The notes under the pieces: generated by a model
What the model saw: only the letters and a program-made list of their open reading frames with translations
Databases searched by the model: none
What the model was told of the DNA's origin: nothing
Assembly (NCBI GenBank): GCA_023422695.1
Contig: JAFAGN010000203.1
Coordinates: 1 to 18,871 of the forward strand
Source of the DNA: Pseudomonadota bacterium
GTDB taxonomy: Bacteria > Pseudomonadota > Alphaproteobacteria > Sphingomonadales > Sphingomonadaceae
Direction: 5' to 3'
DNA length: 18,871 nucleotides
Program-made: the position numbers and the translations under genes
Part shown: positions 1 to 7,309 of the stretch, piece after piece
Layout of the letters: each line of letters begins with the position of its first letter
Numbering within the stretch: position 1 is the first letter of the stretch

Positions 1-24
1 ATCCCGGCCTTCGCCGGGATGACG
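1..24. repeat. REP-like hairpin (ATCCCGGC family), cut by window edge
   Basis: The first bases form a perfect short hairpin: ATCCCGGC, loop CTT or so, then GCCGGGAT, followed by GACG. The same core recurs as facing pairs at 3874-3957 and 7818-7895. It is probably the right half of such a pair whose left half lies outside the window. Confidence 0.6.
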
Positions 25-88
25 ATGATGGGGCGGTGCCGTCGGATGTGTTAAGACGGAGCGGCGTAGGCAGGAGAGGGGCGTTTCC

Positions 89-790
89 ATGCAACCGATG
101 TCGCTGTTGATCACCACCTGCGTGCTGTTTGTCGGGTCGCACCTCGCGCTGTCGCATCCGCTGCGTGACGGGCTCGCCAGCCGCCTGGGCGAGCGCGGGT
201 TCCAGATCGTCTATTCGATCGTCGCGATCGCCACCTTCATCATGCTGGTGCAGGCCTGGCGCGGGATGCCGCCCGAACCGCCGTTGTGGGCGGTCGGCGA
301 TGCGCTGTGGATAATCGCGTCGGGGCTGGTCCTGTTCGCCAGCGTCCTGTTCATGGGGTCGCTGATCGGCAATCCGGCGCTACCCGCTCCTAGCGCCGCC
401 GCCGCGGCCCAGAATGCGCCGCGCGGCGTGTTCGCGATCACCCGTCACCCGATGATGTGGGGCTTTGCGCTATGGGCGGTCGCCCATATCATGGTGATGC
501 CGACCGAGGCGCAAATCATCCTGTCGGGGACGATTATCTTTCTCGCGCTCTTCGGATCGGCTGGGCAGGACTCGAAAAAGGCGCGGCTGATGGGGGACAG
601 CTGGCGGCATTGGGCGGCACGGACGAGCTTTGTGCCGTTCGCGCGGCAGATCAGCGGCGCGGCGCCGTGGGGCGACACCATCCCGCGCCCGCACGCGCTG
701 TTCGGCGGCCTTGTCCTTTGGCTGGCCGCGACATGGGGACATGGGGCGCTCGGCTATATGGTCGCGGGCATCTGGCGCTGGGTGGGATGA
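89..790 (+). CDS. NnrU family integral membrane protein
   Basis: This 233-residue polytopic inner-membrane protein looks like the NnrU family (related to isoprenylcysteine methyltransferase-like membrane proteins), first noted near nitric oxide and nitrite reductase genes. Hydrophobic segments lie near residues 5-20, 38-55, 70-93, 122-137, 142-156 and 203-227. The family-typical stretch with an Arg-His-Pro core (RHPMMW, 119-124) follows a short Ala-rich loop. Conserved charged and Trp residues near 168-180 (GDSWRHWAARTSF) also fit NnrU. The biochemical activity of this family is not established. No denitrification genes are visible nearby, so a nitrogen-oxide role here is unsupported. The stop codon overlaps the next start (ATGA), implying translational coupling with the DUF1003 gene. 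The start is preceded by a purine-rich GGAGAGGGGCG stretch that serves as a ribosome site. Confidence 0.85.
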   Translation: MQPMSLLITTCVLFVGSHLALSHPLRDGLASRLGERGFQIVYSIVAIATFIMLVQAWRGMPPEPPLWAVGDALWIIASGLVLFASVLFMGSLIGNPALPAPSAAAAAQNAPRGVFAITRHPMMWGFALWAVAHIMVMPTEAQIILSGTIIFLALFGSAGQDSKKARLMGDSWRHWAARTSFVPFARQISGAAPWGDTIPRPHALFGGLVLWLAATWGHGALGYMVAGIWRWVG

Positions 791-1302
791 ACGCCGACGT
801 CCACGCTTCCGACCTGGCGCTGCGGCTGCTGGGGCGGACCTATGACGAGCTCGATGCCGAGGAACGCCGCGTCATCGGCGCGATCGCGGCGCGGGAACCG
901 ACAAGCCGCGACGCCGCCGACATCGACGATAGCCGGGCGAGCTTTGGCGCGCGGCTGTCCGATCGCGTCGCCGCGGTCGGCGGGTCGTGGGGCTTCATCA
1001 TCCTGTTCACGCTTGTGTTGCTGGGGTGGATGCTGCTCAATTCAGAGGTGCTGGCGCGTTGGGGGATGGCGTTCGATCCCTATCCATTCATTTTCCTGAA
1101 CCTGATGCTGTCGACCCTGGCGGCGATTCAGGCGCCGATCATCATGATGAGCCAGAACCGCGCGGCGGCCAGGGATCGCATGGCGGCGAGCCTGGATTAT
1201 GAAATCAACCTGCGCGCCGAACTGGAAATCATGCGGTTGCACCACAAGATTGATGCGTTGGTAGAGAAGGTTGAGGGGTTAGGGCCGCAGGTCGCCAGCT
1301 AA
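787..1302 (+). CDS. DUF1003 domain-containing membrane protein
   Basis: A 171-residue protein with the DUF1003 arrangement: a polar N-terminus, then two transmembrane helices (about 68-85 and 98-121) with GW and DPYPFIFLN motifs and the A-x-Q-A-P-I-I-M-M-S-Q-N-R end typical of the family. A cytoplasmic-looking tail follows (about 138-165), rich in Glu, Leu and Lys and likely helical or coiled coil. The reading frame is open upstream to 457, but that extension would lie wholly inside the NnrU gene. The ATG at 787 overlaps the NnrU stop by four bases and gives a product of usual family length. The function of DUF1003 is unknown. Coupling with NnrU suggests the two are made together in the inner membrane. 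Confidence 0.85.
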   Translation: MNADVHASDLALRLLGRTYDELDAEERRVIGAIAAREPTSRDAADIDDSRASFGARLSDRVAAVGGSWGFIILFTLVLLGWMLLNSEVLARWGMAFDPYPFIFLNLMLSTLAAIQAPIIMMSQNRAAARDRMAASLDYEINLRAELEIMRLHHKIDALVEKVEGLGPQVAS

Positions 1303-1438
1303 TCCTCCCTGTCGCGAAGCGATGAGGAGGGGTACCGTCGCCGCATGCGATGGTGGAGGGGCGACCACGTTGCGCTATTGCCCCTCCGTCAGCGCTTCGC
1401 GCTGCCACCTCCCCATGGCTGCGCCAAGGGGAGGATCG
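1303..1438 (-). repeat. Multi-hairpin GGGGAGG repeat, copy 1
   Basis: A near-complete copy, in reverse orientation, of the element at 5226-5361 and 10323-10461. It begins directly after the stop of the DUF1003 gene. Read on the minus strand it starts with a CCTCCCC hairpin arm around TGGC/GCCA, passes GGTGGCAG, a CAGCGC-GAA-GCGCTG hairpin (1390-1404 on the plus strand) and CGGAGGGGC, and ends with a TCGC/GCGA hairpin and CAGGGAGGA. It fills almost the whole gap before the next gene and contains no credible coding sequence. Confidence 0.75.
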
Positions 1439-1496
1439 GGCACAAGCAGACGCCAACGCCCTTCCGCACCGGCGGGCGACGCGTTAGAAGGGGACC

Positions 1497-2096
1497 ATGG
1501 CATCCAACCTCTCCTTCGCCTGCAAATGCGGAACCGTCACCGGAACCCTGCTCGATGTCGGCCCGGCCCAAGGCGATCATGTCATATGCCATTGCACCGA
1601 TTGTCAGGATCTGACGCGCCACCTCGGCCACGCCGATATGCTCGACGCGCATGGCGGCAGCGCGCTGTATCAGTCGCGCTGCGCGCGCCTGCGCATCGAC
1701 ACCGGCCGCGAACGCCTCGCCTGTGTCCATCTCACCGACAAGCCGACCTTGCGCTGGTATGCGGCCTGCTGCGGCATGCCGCTGTTCAACACCTATGCGA
1801 ACGGCAAGCTTCCCTATATCACCACCCAGCTCGCCGCCTGCGACCCCGCGACGCGCGCTGCGCTGGTCGGCCCGCCGCGCGGTCATCTGTTCATCGAGGA
1901 TGGCGCCGGCGACACGAGCGCGCTGCCCAAAATGAGCATGGGCCAACTGATGCGCCGCTTTTTCCCGCGCATGATCAAAGACTTGATTTCGGGCGATCGG
2001 CGTCGATGCGCGCTGTTCGATGTCAAAACGCTCGCGCCGATCGCTCAACCGCACCGACTGACCGACAAAGAACGGCAGGCGCTCCGGCGCGGCTGA
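1497..2096 (+). CDS. GFA-like zinc-binding protein (DUF6151 type)
   Basis: A 199-residue soluble protein. Its cysteines follow the pattern of the glutathione-dependent formaldehyde-activating (GFA/CENP-V) fold: C9-x-C11, C31-x-C33-x-x-C36 and a C91-C92 pair. These would bind structural and catalytic-type zinc ions. The C-terminal half (about 130-199) is a family-specific extension with a basic segment near 150-170. I place it with DUF6151 proteins from memory. True formaldehyde activation is unproven for this branch. The gene ends 26 bases before bioF on the same strand and may share its transcript, but nothing in the sequence links it to biotin. The ATG at 1497 follows a GAAGGGG ribosome site. 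Confidence 0.75.
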   Translation: MASNLSFACKCGTVTGTLLDVGPAQGDHVICHCTDCQDLTRHLGHADMLDAHGGSALYQSRCARLRIDTGRERLACVHLTDKPTLRWYAACCGMPLFNTYANGKLPYITTQLAACDPATRAALVGPPRGHLFIEDGAGDTSALPKMSMGQLMRRFFPRMIKDLISGDRRRCALFDVKTLAPIAQPHRLTDKERQALRRG

Positions 2097-2122
2097 TCCA
2101 CAACAAAGCTTAGGAAACGTCG

Positions 2123-3262
2123 ATGCCGGGCCTCTCCCCCTTCGGCGCCCATCGCGCCAATCTCGACGCGCTGGCCGCGCAGAGCAGCCGCCGCGCGCTC
2201 GCGCCGCGGACCGGGCGCGATTTCGCCTCGAACGACTATCTTGGCCTCGCCGATTCCGCCGCACTGCGCGCCGCGCTTGCCGCGGGGATCGAGCGCGCCC
2301 TGCCCGCCGGATCGGGCGGCTCGCGCCTGCTTCGCGGCAATCACCCCGAACATGAGGCGCTCGAGGCCCACGCCGCGCGCCATTACGGCAGCGAGGCCGC
2401 GCTGTTCTTCCCCACCGGTTTCGCCGCCAACACCGCGCTGTTCGCGACCCTGCCCCAGCGCGGCGACCTGATCGTCCACGACGAACTGATCCACGCCAGC
2501 GCGCACGACGGAATGAAGCTCGGCCGCGCCGGGACCGTTGCCGCCGCGCACAACGATGCGCAGGCCTTTGACGACATCATCGCGCGCTGGCGCGCGGGCG
2601 GCGGCGGCGGCACCCCGTGGATCGCGGTCGAAAGCCTCTATTCGATGGACGGCGATCGCGCCCCGCTCACCGCGCTGGCGCAGGTTGCCGACCGCCACGA
2701 CGCCATCCTCATCGTCGACGAAGCCCATGCGACGGGGGTCTTCGGCCCCGGCGGCGCAGGGCTCGCGCACGCGCTGCCGCGCCGCGACAATCTGATCACG
2801 CTCCACACCTGCGGCAAGGCGCTGGGGGCCGAAGGCGCGCTGCTCTGCGCGCCCGCGATCGTCCCCGACTTTCTGATCAATCGCGGCCGCCCGTTCATCT
2901 TCTCGACCGCGCCCTCGCCGCTGATCGCGTGGCTCGTGCGGCAGGCGATCGAAATCGTTGCGAACGAGCCCGAACGGCAGGCGCGCCTCCATGCGCTCGT
3001 CCGCCACGCCGCCGAACGCCTCGTCCCGCTCGGCATTCCCGCCAGCGGCACCCAGATCCTGCCGGTGATCATCGGCGACAACGACCGCACGATGCGGATC
3101 GCCGGCAGCCTGCGCCAAGCCGGTTTCGACGTTCGCGGCATCCGTCCGCCCACCGTGGCACCAGGCACTGCGCGGCTGCGCATTGCGATCACGCTGAACG
3201 TCGACGAAGCCGACATCGACGCGATGGCCGACACGCTGGCACAGGCGATGGCAGCGGCATGA
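2123..3262 (+). CDS. bioF: 8-amino-7-oxononanoate synthase (BioF)
   Basis: A 379-residue PLP enzyme of the alpha-oxoamine synthase family. It joins pimeloyl-thioester with L-alanine, releasing CO2, to give 8-amino-7-oxononanoate, the first step in building the biotin rings. Family landmarks are present: SNDYLGL (36-42), GSGGSRLLRGN (63-73), the PLP-stacking His in HASAHDG (124-130), the DEAHATG motif (199-205) with the Asp that contacts the pyridine nitrogen, and the PLP lysine K232 in THTCGKALGAEGA-like context. A C-terminal RPPTVAPGTARLRI (341-354) matches the small domain. The length is normal. A TAGGAAA ribosome site precedes the ATG. Its stop overlaps the bioD start (ATGA), indicating an operon. 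CoA-ligase and other amino-ketone synthase relatives are unlikely given the neighbours bioD and bioA. Confidence 0.95.
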   Translation: MPGLSPFGAHRANLDALAAQSSRRALAPRTGRDFASNDYLGLADSAALRAALAAGIERALPAGSGGSRLLRGNHPEHEALEAHAARHYGSEAALFFPTGFAANTALFATLPQRGDLIVHDELIHASAHDGMKLGRAGTVAAAHNDAQAFDDIIARWRAGGGGGTPWIAVESLYSMDGDRAPLTALAQVADRHDAILIVDEAHATGVFGPGGAGLAHALPRRDNLITLHTCGKALGAEGALLCAPAIVPDFLINRGRPFIFSTAPSPLIAWLVRQAIEIVANEPERQARLHALVRHAAERLVPLGIPASGTQILPVIIGDNDRTMRIAGSLRQAGFDVRGIRPPTVAPGTARLRIAITLNVDEADIDAMADTLAQAMAAA

Positions 3263-3867
3263 CGCGCTTCGTCGTCACCGGCACCGACACGGGCATCGGC
3301 AAGACGGTCTTTTCGGCGGCGCTCGCGGGTGCGACGCGCGCGCCATATTGGAAACCAATCCAGTCAGGACTGGAAGACGAAACCGATAGTGAGGTCGTCG
3401 CACGGCTCGCGGGTGTCCCGGTCCGCGCCGAAGCCTACCGCCTGAACACCCCCGCCTCGCCGCATATCGCCGCCGAGATCGACGGCGTGACCATCGACCC
3501 CGCCGCCCTCACCCCGCCCCCCGGCGACATCGTGATCGAAGGCGCGGGCGGCGCGCTCGTCCCCGTGACGCGCACGACCCTCTACGCCGACCTGTTTGCG
3601 CGCTGGCAAATCCCCGTGATCATCTGCGCGCGCACCGCGCTCGGCACGATCAATCACAGCCTGCTGACGATCGAAGCGCTCAAGAGCCGCAACGTCGCCA
3701 TCCACGGCCTCGCCTTCCTCGGCGATGCGGTGGAGGACAGTGAAGCGATTATCGCCGAAATTTCGGGTGTCCGCCGCTTGGGCCGCCTGCCGATCGTCGA
3801 TCCGCTGACGTCGGAAACGCTGGCGGCGGCGTTCGCAGATCGTTTCAGTCTCACCGACTTCATTTGA
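3259..3867 (+). CDS. bioD: Dethiobiotin synthetase (BioD)
   Basis: A 202-residue P-loop enzyme. It uses ATP and CO2 to close the ureido ring of 7,8-diaminopelargonate, giving dethiobiotin. Visible landmarks are the N-terminal nucleotide loop GTDTGIGKT (8-16), KPIQSG (32-37) with the substrate lysine, EGAGG (94-98) with the Mg-binding Glu, and ALGTINHSLLT (127-137), the subunit-interface motif. The frame is open far upstream inside bioF, but the ATG at 3259 overlaps the bioF stop and starts exactly at the conserved MTRFVVTGTDTG beginning. The protein is slightly shorter than the E. coli enzyme but lacks no motif. It is followed by a 98-base gap with a hairpin pair before bioA. Confidence 0.95.
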   Translation: MTRFVVTGTDTGIGKTVFSAALAGATRAPYWKPIQSGLEDETDSEVVARLAGVPVRAEAYRLNTPASPHIAAEIDGVTIDPAALTPPPGDIVIEGAGGALVPVTRTTLYADLFARWQIPVIICARTALGTINHSLLTIEALKSRNVAIHGLAFLGDAVEDSEAIIAEISGVRRLGRLPIVDPLTSETLAAAFADRFSLTDFI

Positions 3868-3873
3868 CTTTTC

Positions 3874-3957
3874 CGTCATCCCCGCGAAGGCGGGGATCCC
3901 GCTTTTCTTCGAGCGGGTGGCCAGAAAGCGGGATTCCCGCCTTCGCGGGAATGACGA
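3874..3957. repeat. Facing pair of REP-like hairpins between bioD and bioA
   Basis: Two hairpins in inverted orientation: CGTCATCCCCGCGAAGGCGG at the left and its near-complement ending GCGGGAATGACG at the right. Their arms can also pair with each other over about 30 bases around a centre of some 25 bases. It sits seven bases after the bioD stop and eight before the bioA start. It could act as a partial terminator or an mRNA-stability element inside the bio operon; that role is inferred from position only. Confidence 0.7.
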
Positions 3958-3965
3958 GATAAGAG

Positions 3966-5225
3966 ATGACGCAAAGCCCCCATTCCCCCATCTGGCACCC
4001 CTTCACCCAGCACGGCCTCGGCGCCCCCATCCCGCTGATCGCCCGCGGCGACGGCGCGCGCCTCTATGACGCGCAAAACAACAGCTGGATCGACGCCATC
4101 TCCAGCTGGTGGGTCACCACCCATGGCCACGCCCACCCGCGCATCATGGCCGCGATCCGTGATCAGTCCGAAAAGCTCGACCAGCTGATCTTCGCCGGCT
4201 GGACCCACGAACCCGCCGAGACGCTGGCCGCCGAACTGATCCGCATCACCCCCGATCCGCTGACCCGCGTGTTCTTTTCGGACTCGGGCTCGACCAGTGT
4301 CGAGGTCGCGCTCAAAATGGCGCTCGGTTACTGGTTCAACATCGGCGAGGCGCGCAGCCGCATCCTCGTCCTGGAACATAGCTATCACGGCGACACCATC
4401 GGCACGATGTCGGTCGGCGAGCGCGGTGTGTACAACCGCGCGTGGCAGCCTTTGCTGTTCGACGTCGACACCATTCCCTTTCCGCACGAGGGCATGGAGC
4501 AGGCAACGCTCGATGCGCTCGAAGCCGCCTGCGTTCAAAAACCCGCGGCCTTCATCGTCGAACCGCTGATCCTCGGCGCGGGCGGAATGCTCATCTACCC
4601 CGCATGGGTGCTCGCCGAAATGCGGAGCATCTGCGCGCGCCACGGCGTCCTGTTCATTGCCGACGAAGTGATGACCGGCTGGGGGCGCACCGGCACCCGT
4701 TTTGCCTGCGACCAGGCGGGGGTGATCCCCGACATCGTCTGCCTGTCAAAGGGGCTGACCGGCGGTGCGATGCCGCTTGCAGTCACGCTGTGCATCGAGC
4801 CGATCTTCGCCGCGCATTATTCGACCGACCGGGCCAAGACCTTCTATCATTCGTCCAGCTACACCGCGAACCCGATCGCCTGCGCCGCTGCCGCCGCAAA
4901 CCTCGAAATCTGGCGCGACGAGCCGGTGCAGCAGCGCATCGACACCCTCGCCGACGCGCAAGCCGCGCACCTGTCGCTGCTCGGGCACGACCCGCGCATC
5001 GTGGGTCCGCGCCGCCTCGGCACGATCGCCGCGTTCGACATCGTGGCGCCCGACGGCGGCTATCTGTCAAACCTCGCGCCGCACCTCATCGCCTTCTACC
5101 GCGACCACGGCGTCCTCCTCCGCCCGCTCGGCAACACGGTGTATGTGATGCCGCCCTATTGCATCACGCCCGACGAACTGGCGCAGGTGTGGAGCGCAAT
5201 CGCGGCATCGCTGGAAACCATCTGA
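3966..5225 (+). CDS. bioA: Adenosylmethionine-8-amino-7-oxononanoate aminotransferase (BioA)
   Basis: A 419-residue class III PLP aminotransferase. It transfers the amino group of S-adenosylmethionine to 8-amino-7-oxononanoate, giving 7,8-diaminopelargonate, the substrate of BioD. BioA-specific landmarks are IWHPFTQ (9-15), SSWWVTTHGHAHP (46-58) with the substrate-site Trp pair, GSTSVEVALKMA (108-119), HSYHGDTIG (138-146), DEVMTGWGRTG (233-243), the PLP lysine K262 in LSKGLTGG, and HSSSYTANPIACAAA (295-309). The length is normal for the family. It follows bioF-bioD on the same strand but is separated by a hairpin pair, so its level may differ from theirs. A weak GAGATAAGAG stretch is the only ribosome-site candidate. 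bioB is not in this window. Confidence 0.95.
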   Translation: MTQSPHSPIWHPFTQHGLGAPIPLIARGDGARLYDAQNNSWIDAISSWWVTTHGHAHPRIMAAIRDQSEKLDQLIFAGWTHEPAETLAAELIRITPDPLTRVFFSDSGSTSVEVALKMALGYWFNIGEARSRILVLEHSYHGDTIGTMSVGERGVYNRAWQPLLFDVDTIPFPHEGMEQATLDALEAACVQKPAAFIVEPLILGAGGMLIYPAWVLAEMRSICARHGVLFIADEVMTGWGRTGTRFACDQAGVIPDIVCLSKGLTGGAMPLAVTLCIEPIFAAHYSTDRAKTFYHSSSYTANPIACAAAAANLEIWRDEPVQQRIDTLADAQAAHLSLLGHDPRIVGPRRLGTIAAFDIVAPDGGYLSNLAPHLIAFYRDHGVLLRPLGNTVYVMPPYCITPDELAQVWSAIAASLETI

Positions 5226-5361
5226 TCCTCCCCGTGGCGAAGCCATGGGGAGGTGGCAGCGCGAAGCGCTGACGGAGGGGCTTTGGCGCTGGCGTCGTCG
5301 GCCCCTCAACCACGCCCTACGGGCGCAGTCCCCTCCCCATCGCTACGCGACAGGGAGGATC
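5226..5361 (+). repeat. Multi-hairpin GGGGAGG repeat, copy 2
   Basis: A full copy running from GATCCTCCCC to GGGAGGATC, whose outer ends are mutually complementary. Inner hairpins, in order, are TGGC-GAA-GCCA (5235-5245), CAGCGC-GAA-GCGCTG (5257-5271), CGCCC-TAC-GGGCG (about 5313-5325) and TCGC-TAC-GCGA (5340-5350). It begins at the bioA stop codon. It could serve as a terminator or 3'-end stabiliser for the bio transcript; that is inference. Confidence 0.8.
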
Positions 5362-5370
5362 TACCCCTCC

Positions 5371-5403
5371 GCGTCATCCCGGACGTGATCCGCGATCCAT
5401 GAC
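5371..5403. repeat. Degenerate single REP-like motif
   Basis: GCGTCATCCCGGACGTGATC followed by CGCGATCC is a relative of the CGTCATCCCGG hairpin motif, with an imperfect internal repeat (GGACGTGATCCGCGATCC). The rest of 5362-5455 shows no gene or clear signal. Confidence 0.4.
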
Positions 5404-5455
5404 GGCGGTGCAGCTATGGATTACCGCTCAAGCCCGTCCTGAGCCAAACCAGAAC

Positions 5456-5764
5456 CTAGCGTTTTTCCAGCAGCAATTTGTCGCCCGCTTGCCGAATGAT
5501 CCCCTCGACCATCGGCCGCACGAAGCCCATCCCGGCAGGCAGCTCGAAATCGATCACCAGCGCCGCATCCTCGACCGTCGCGGTCGATGCGATGCTGTGT
5601 CCCATCGCGTGGATGACGAAGTCCATCCGGTCGTCATGCTCCCAGCGATGCTCGACCCGCCCCAGTCCGCCGGGGATCAGCTTGACCAGGTCGTCGGCGC
5701 GCGCGGCCATCCGGCGGCGCACTTCGGCGCGCGGCAGGTCATGGGCAATGCGAACGCTCGGCAT
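5456..5764 (-). CDS. Polyhydroxyalkanoic acid system family protein
   Basis: A 102-residue soluble protein resembling the short polyhydroxyalkanoic acid granule/system family (PHA_gran_rgn). It shows the N-terminal basic helix with VRIAHDLPRAEVRRRM, a central RVEHRWEHDDRMDF strand region and a C-terminal FELPAGMGFVRPMVEGIIRQAGDKLLLEK helix. Members are found near PHA synthase or phasin genes in some bacteria, but none are in this window, and their molecular role is uncertain. The frame is open for 31 further codons upstream. The ATG at 5764 is preferred because an AAGGAG ribosome site lies 7 bases ahead of it and because family similarity starts there. It points away from the secreted protein at 5900. 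Confidence 0.75.
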   Translation of the reverse strand: MPSVRIAHDLPRAEVRRRMAARADDLVKLIPGGLGRVEHRWEHDDRMDFVIHAMGHSIASTATVEDAALVIDFELPAGMGFVRPMVEGIIRQAGDKLLLEKR

Positions 5765-5899
5765 AAATCTGCTCCTTCGATCGGCGATGTGGGGCGCAGG
5801 GCAAGACGATGCAACGCCAGATCGCGGGGCAGTTAGGCTTAGGTTCATCTGGCGCACCTATCACCGACGGCGGGAGAGGCTTTGGAGGCACGACGCCCG

Positions 5900-6304
5900 A
5901 TGACGATAAAGCCGACCTTTTTCCTGTTCCCGCTGCTCGCCGCGCTCGCCGTACCCGCCGCGGCGCAGGACGACAGTCTCGCCCAGTCGGCCGAGCCGCC
6001 GCAGCGCACGTCGGTCCTCTATACCTATGGCGACGAACCCTGCCCCGAACCCGAGGGTAATGAAATCGTCGTCTGCGCGCAGCAACCCGAATCCGAACGC
6101 TACCGCGTCCCCAAGGAATTGCGCGAGGAGCTCAAGGATGACGCCCCGGTCGGCGGCGGCAGCTGGGCGTCGCGGGTCGAGGGTTACGACAATATCGCGC
6201 GCCAGACCCGCCCCGACAGCTGCTCGCCGGTCGGCAGCTACGGCTACACCGGCTGCGCCGCGCTGGCGCTCCGCCAATGGTTCGAGGCGCGGCGCGCCCG
6301 CTGA
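5900..6304 (+). CDS. Small secreted hypothetical protein with cysteines
   Basis: A 134-residue protein that I do not recognise beyond similarity to short exported sphingomonad proteins. Residues 1-23 form a clear Sec signal peptide (basic start, hydrophobic core FFLFPLLAALAVP, cleavage near AAAQ-D). The mature part is acidic and Pro-rich, with four cysteines, in PCPEPEGNEIVVCAQ and later DSCSPVGSYGYTGCAAL, that could form two disulfides in the periplasm. An in-frame TTG six codons earlier is possible, but the ATG at 5900 has GGAGG at 5884-5888 ahead of it and begins the signal peptide. It is followed by an inverted-repeat element. No function is assigned. Confidence 0.7.
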   Translation: MTIKPTFFLFPLLAALAVPAAAQDDSLAQSAEPPQRTSVLYTYGDEPCPEPEGNEIVVCAQQPESERYRVPKELREELKDDAPVGGGSWASRVEGYDNIARQTRPDSCSPVGSYGYTGCAALALRQWFEARRAR

Positions 6305-6325
6305 CGCGATTCCTCGCAACAATTT

Positions 6326-6428
6326 ACCGTAGCCCTGAGCCTGTCGAAGCCTGTCCTGAGCGCCTGCAAGGCAGTCGAAGGGGGCGCCTCTCGCCGATAA
6401 GCGCCCTTCGACAGGCTCAGGGCTACGG
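6326..6428. repeat. Inverted repeat of the CCCTTCGACAGGCTCAGGGC family
   Basis: Facing arms CCGTAGCCCTGAGCCTGTCG (from 6327) and CCCTTCGACAGGCTCAGGGC with TACGG (to 6427) enclose a centre holding a second partial copy (CCTGTCCTGAGCGCCTGCAA and GCAGTCGAAGG). This motif is a very common dispersed intergenic repeat in sphingomonads. It lies between two genes on the same strand. Confidence 0.7.
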
Positions 6429-6563
6429 TGCACGGGCTGCGGATCGCAGCGGACGCACAGAACACGGAACCCGATCGCGCAACGCAGCGTTTCCAGTCGC
6501 GTGATTGACCGCCACCCTGCGCGCGGCCTAGCTTGCGCGCACCCCCAACAGGAGATGCCCTTC

Positions 6564-7208
6564 ATGCGCCGTATCGCTCCCCTCGCCGCCGTTGCCCTTG
6601 CCGTCGTCGCGGTTCCCGTCGTTATCGCCCAGAACCCCCCGGCGGTCCCCGGCGCGCCCGACAAGGCGCGCGTCGCCGCGGGCACCTATGCTGCGGACTC
6701 GGGCCACACGATGGTCGTCTGGGAAGTCGATCATTTCGGTTTCAGCAAATATACCGGCATCTTCGGCGACGTGACCGGCACGCTCGTCATCGACCCCGCC
6801 AATCCCGCCGCCGCCAAGGTCGATGTAACGATCCCGGTGGCCAAGGTCACCACCGCCAGCAGCGGCCTCTCCGCGCATCTTCTGCGCGCCGGCAAGGACG
6901 GCGGCAAACCCGACTTCTTCGGCCCCGCCCCCGCCGACGCCAAGTTCGTCTCGACCCGCGTCGTCCTCGACGATGACGGCGACGAAGCGACCGTCACCGG
7001 CAATCTGACGCTGAACGGCGTGACCAAGCCCGTCACCCTCGACGTCGATTTCCACGGTGCCGGAACCAACCCCTACAACAAGAAGGCCAGCATCGGTTTC
7101 GAAGCCGAAGGCAAGATCCGCCGCAGCGACTTCGGCATCGCCTATGGCATCCCGATGGTCAGCGACGAGGTCGAACTGGAAATCCACGCCGCGTTCGAAA
7201 AGCAGTAA
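6564..7208 (+). CDS. Periplasmic YceI family lipid-binding protein
   Basis: A 214-residue exported protein with a signal peptide at about 1-22 (RR start, hydrophobic AVALAVVAVPVVI, cleavage after AQ). The mature part is a YceI lipocalin-like barrel: GTYAADSGHTMVVWEVDHFGFSKYTGIFGDVTGTL at the front, then FVSTRVVLDDDGDEATVTGNLTLNGVTKPVTLDVDF and an RRSDFGIAYGIPMVSDEVELEI end. YceI proteins bind isoprenoid-like lipids in the periplasm; the ligand here is unknown. A second ATG lies at 6555, but the AGGAG at 6550-6554 abuts it and is correctly spaced for the ATG at 6564. The first base after the gene begins a short gap with a hairpin fragment. Confidence 0.88.
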   Translation: MRRIAPLAAVALAVVAVPVVIAQNPPAVPGAPDKARVAAGTYAADSGHTMVVWEVDHFGFSKYTGIFGDVTGTLVIDPANPAAAKVDVTIPVAKVTTASSGLSAHLLRAGKDGGKPDFFGPAPADAKFVSTRVVLDDDGDEATVTGNLTLNGVTKPVTLDVDFHGAGTNPYNKKASIGFEAEGKIRRSDFGIAYGIPMVSDEVELEIHAAFEKQ

Positions 7209-7218
7209 ATTCGGTCCC

Positions 7219-7249
7219 ATCCTCCCTGCGGCCCAGCCGTGGGGAGGAT
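7219..7249 (+). repeat. Multi-hairpin GGGGAGG repeat, first-hairpin fragment
   Basis: ATCCTCCCTGCGGCCCAGCC followed by GTGGGGAGGAT reproduces only the first hairpin of the roughly 138 bp element, with stem CGGC/GCCG instead of TGGC/GCCA. It lies 10 bases after the YceI stop. Confidence 0.6.
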
Positions 7250-7309
7250 CATTCATCGGCCATCCATCCCGCCGCGCCTAGCCTCCCCGCATCAAAAGGG
7301 AGGACCATC

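Noticed and set aside
457..786. N-terminal extension of the DUF1003 frame
   Set aside because: It lies wholly within the NnrU gene in a different frame; the overlapping ATGA start at 787 gives the normal family length.
2045..3118. A 357-codon minus-strand frame opposite bioF
   Set aside because: bioF has all expected catalytic motifs, and the antisense product is low-complexity.
5399..5836. Plus-strand frames opposite the polyhydroxyalkanoate-system gene
   Set aside because: The minus-strand gene has a good ribosome site and family resemblance; the plus-strand products do not.
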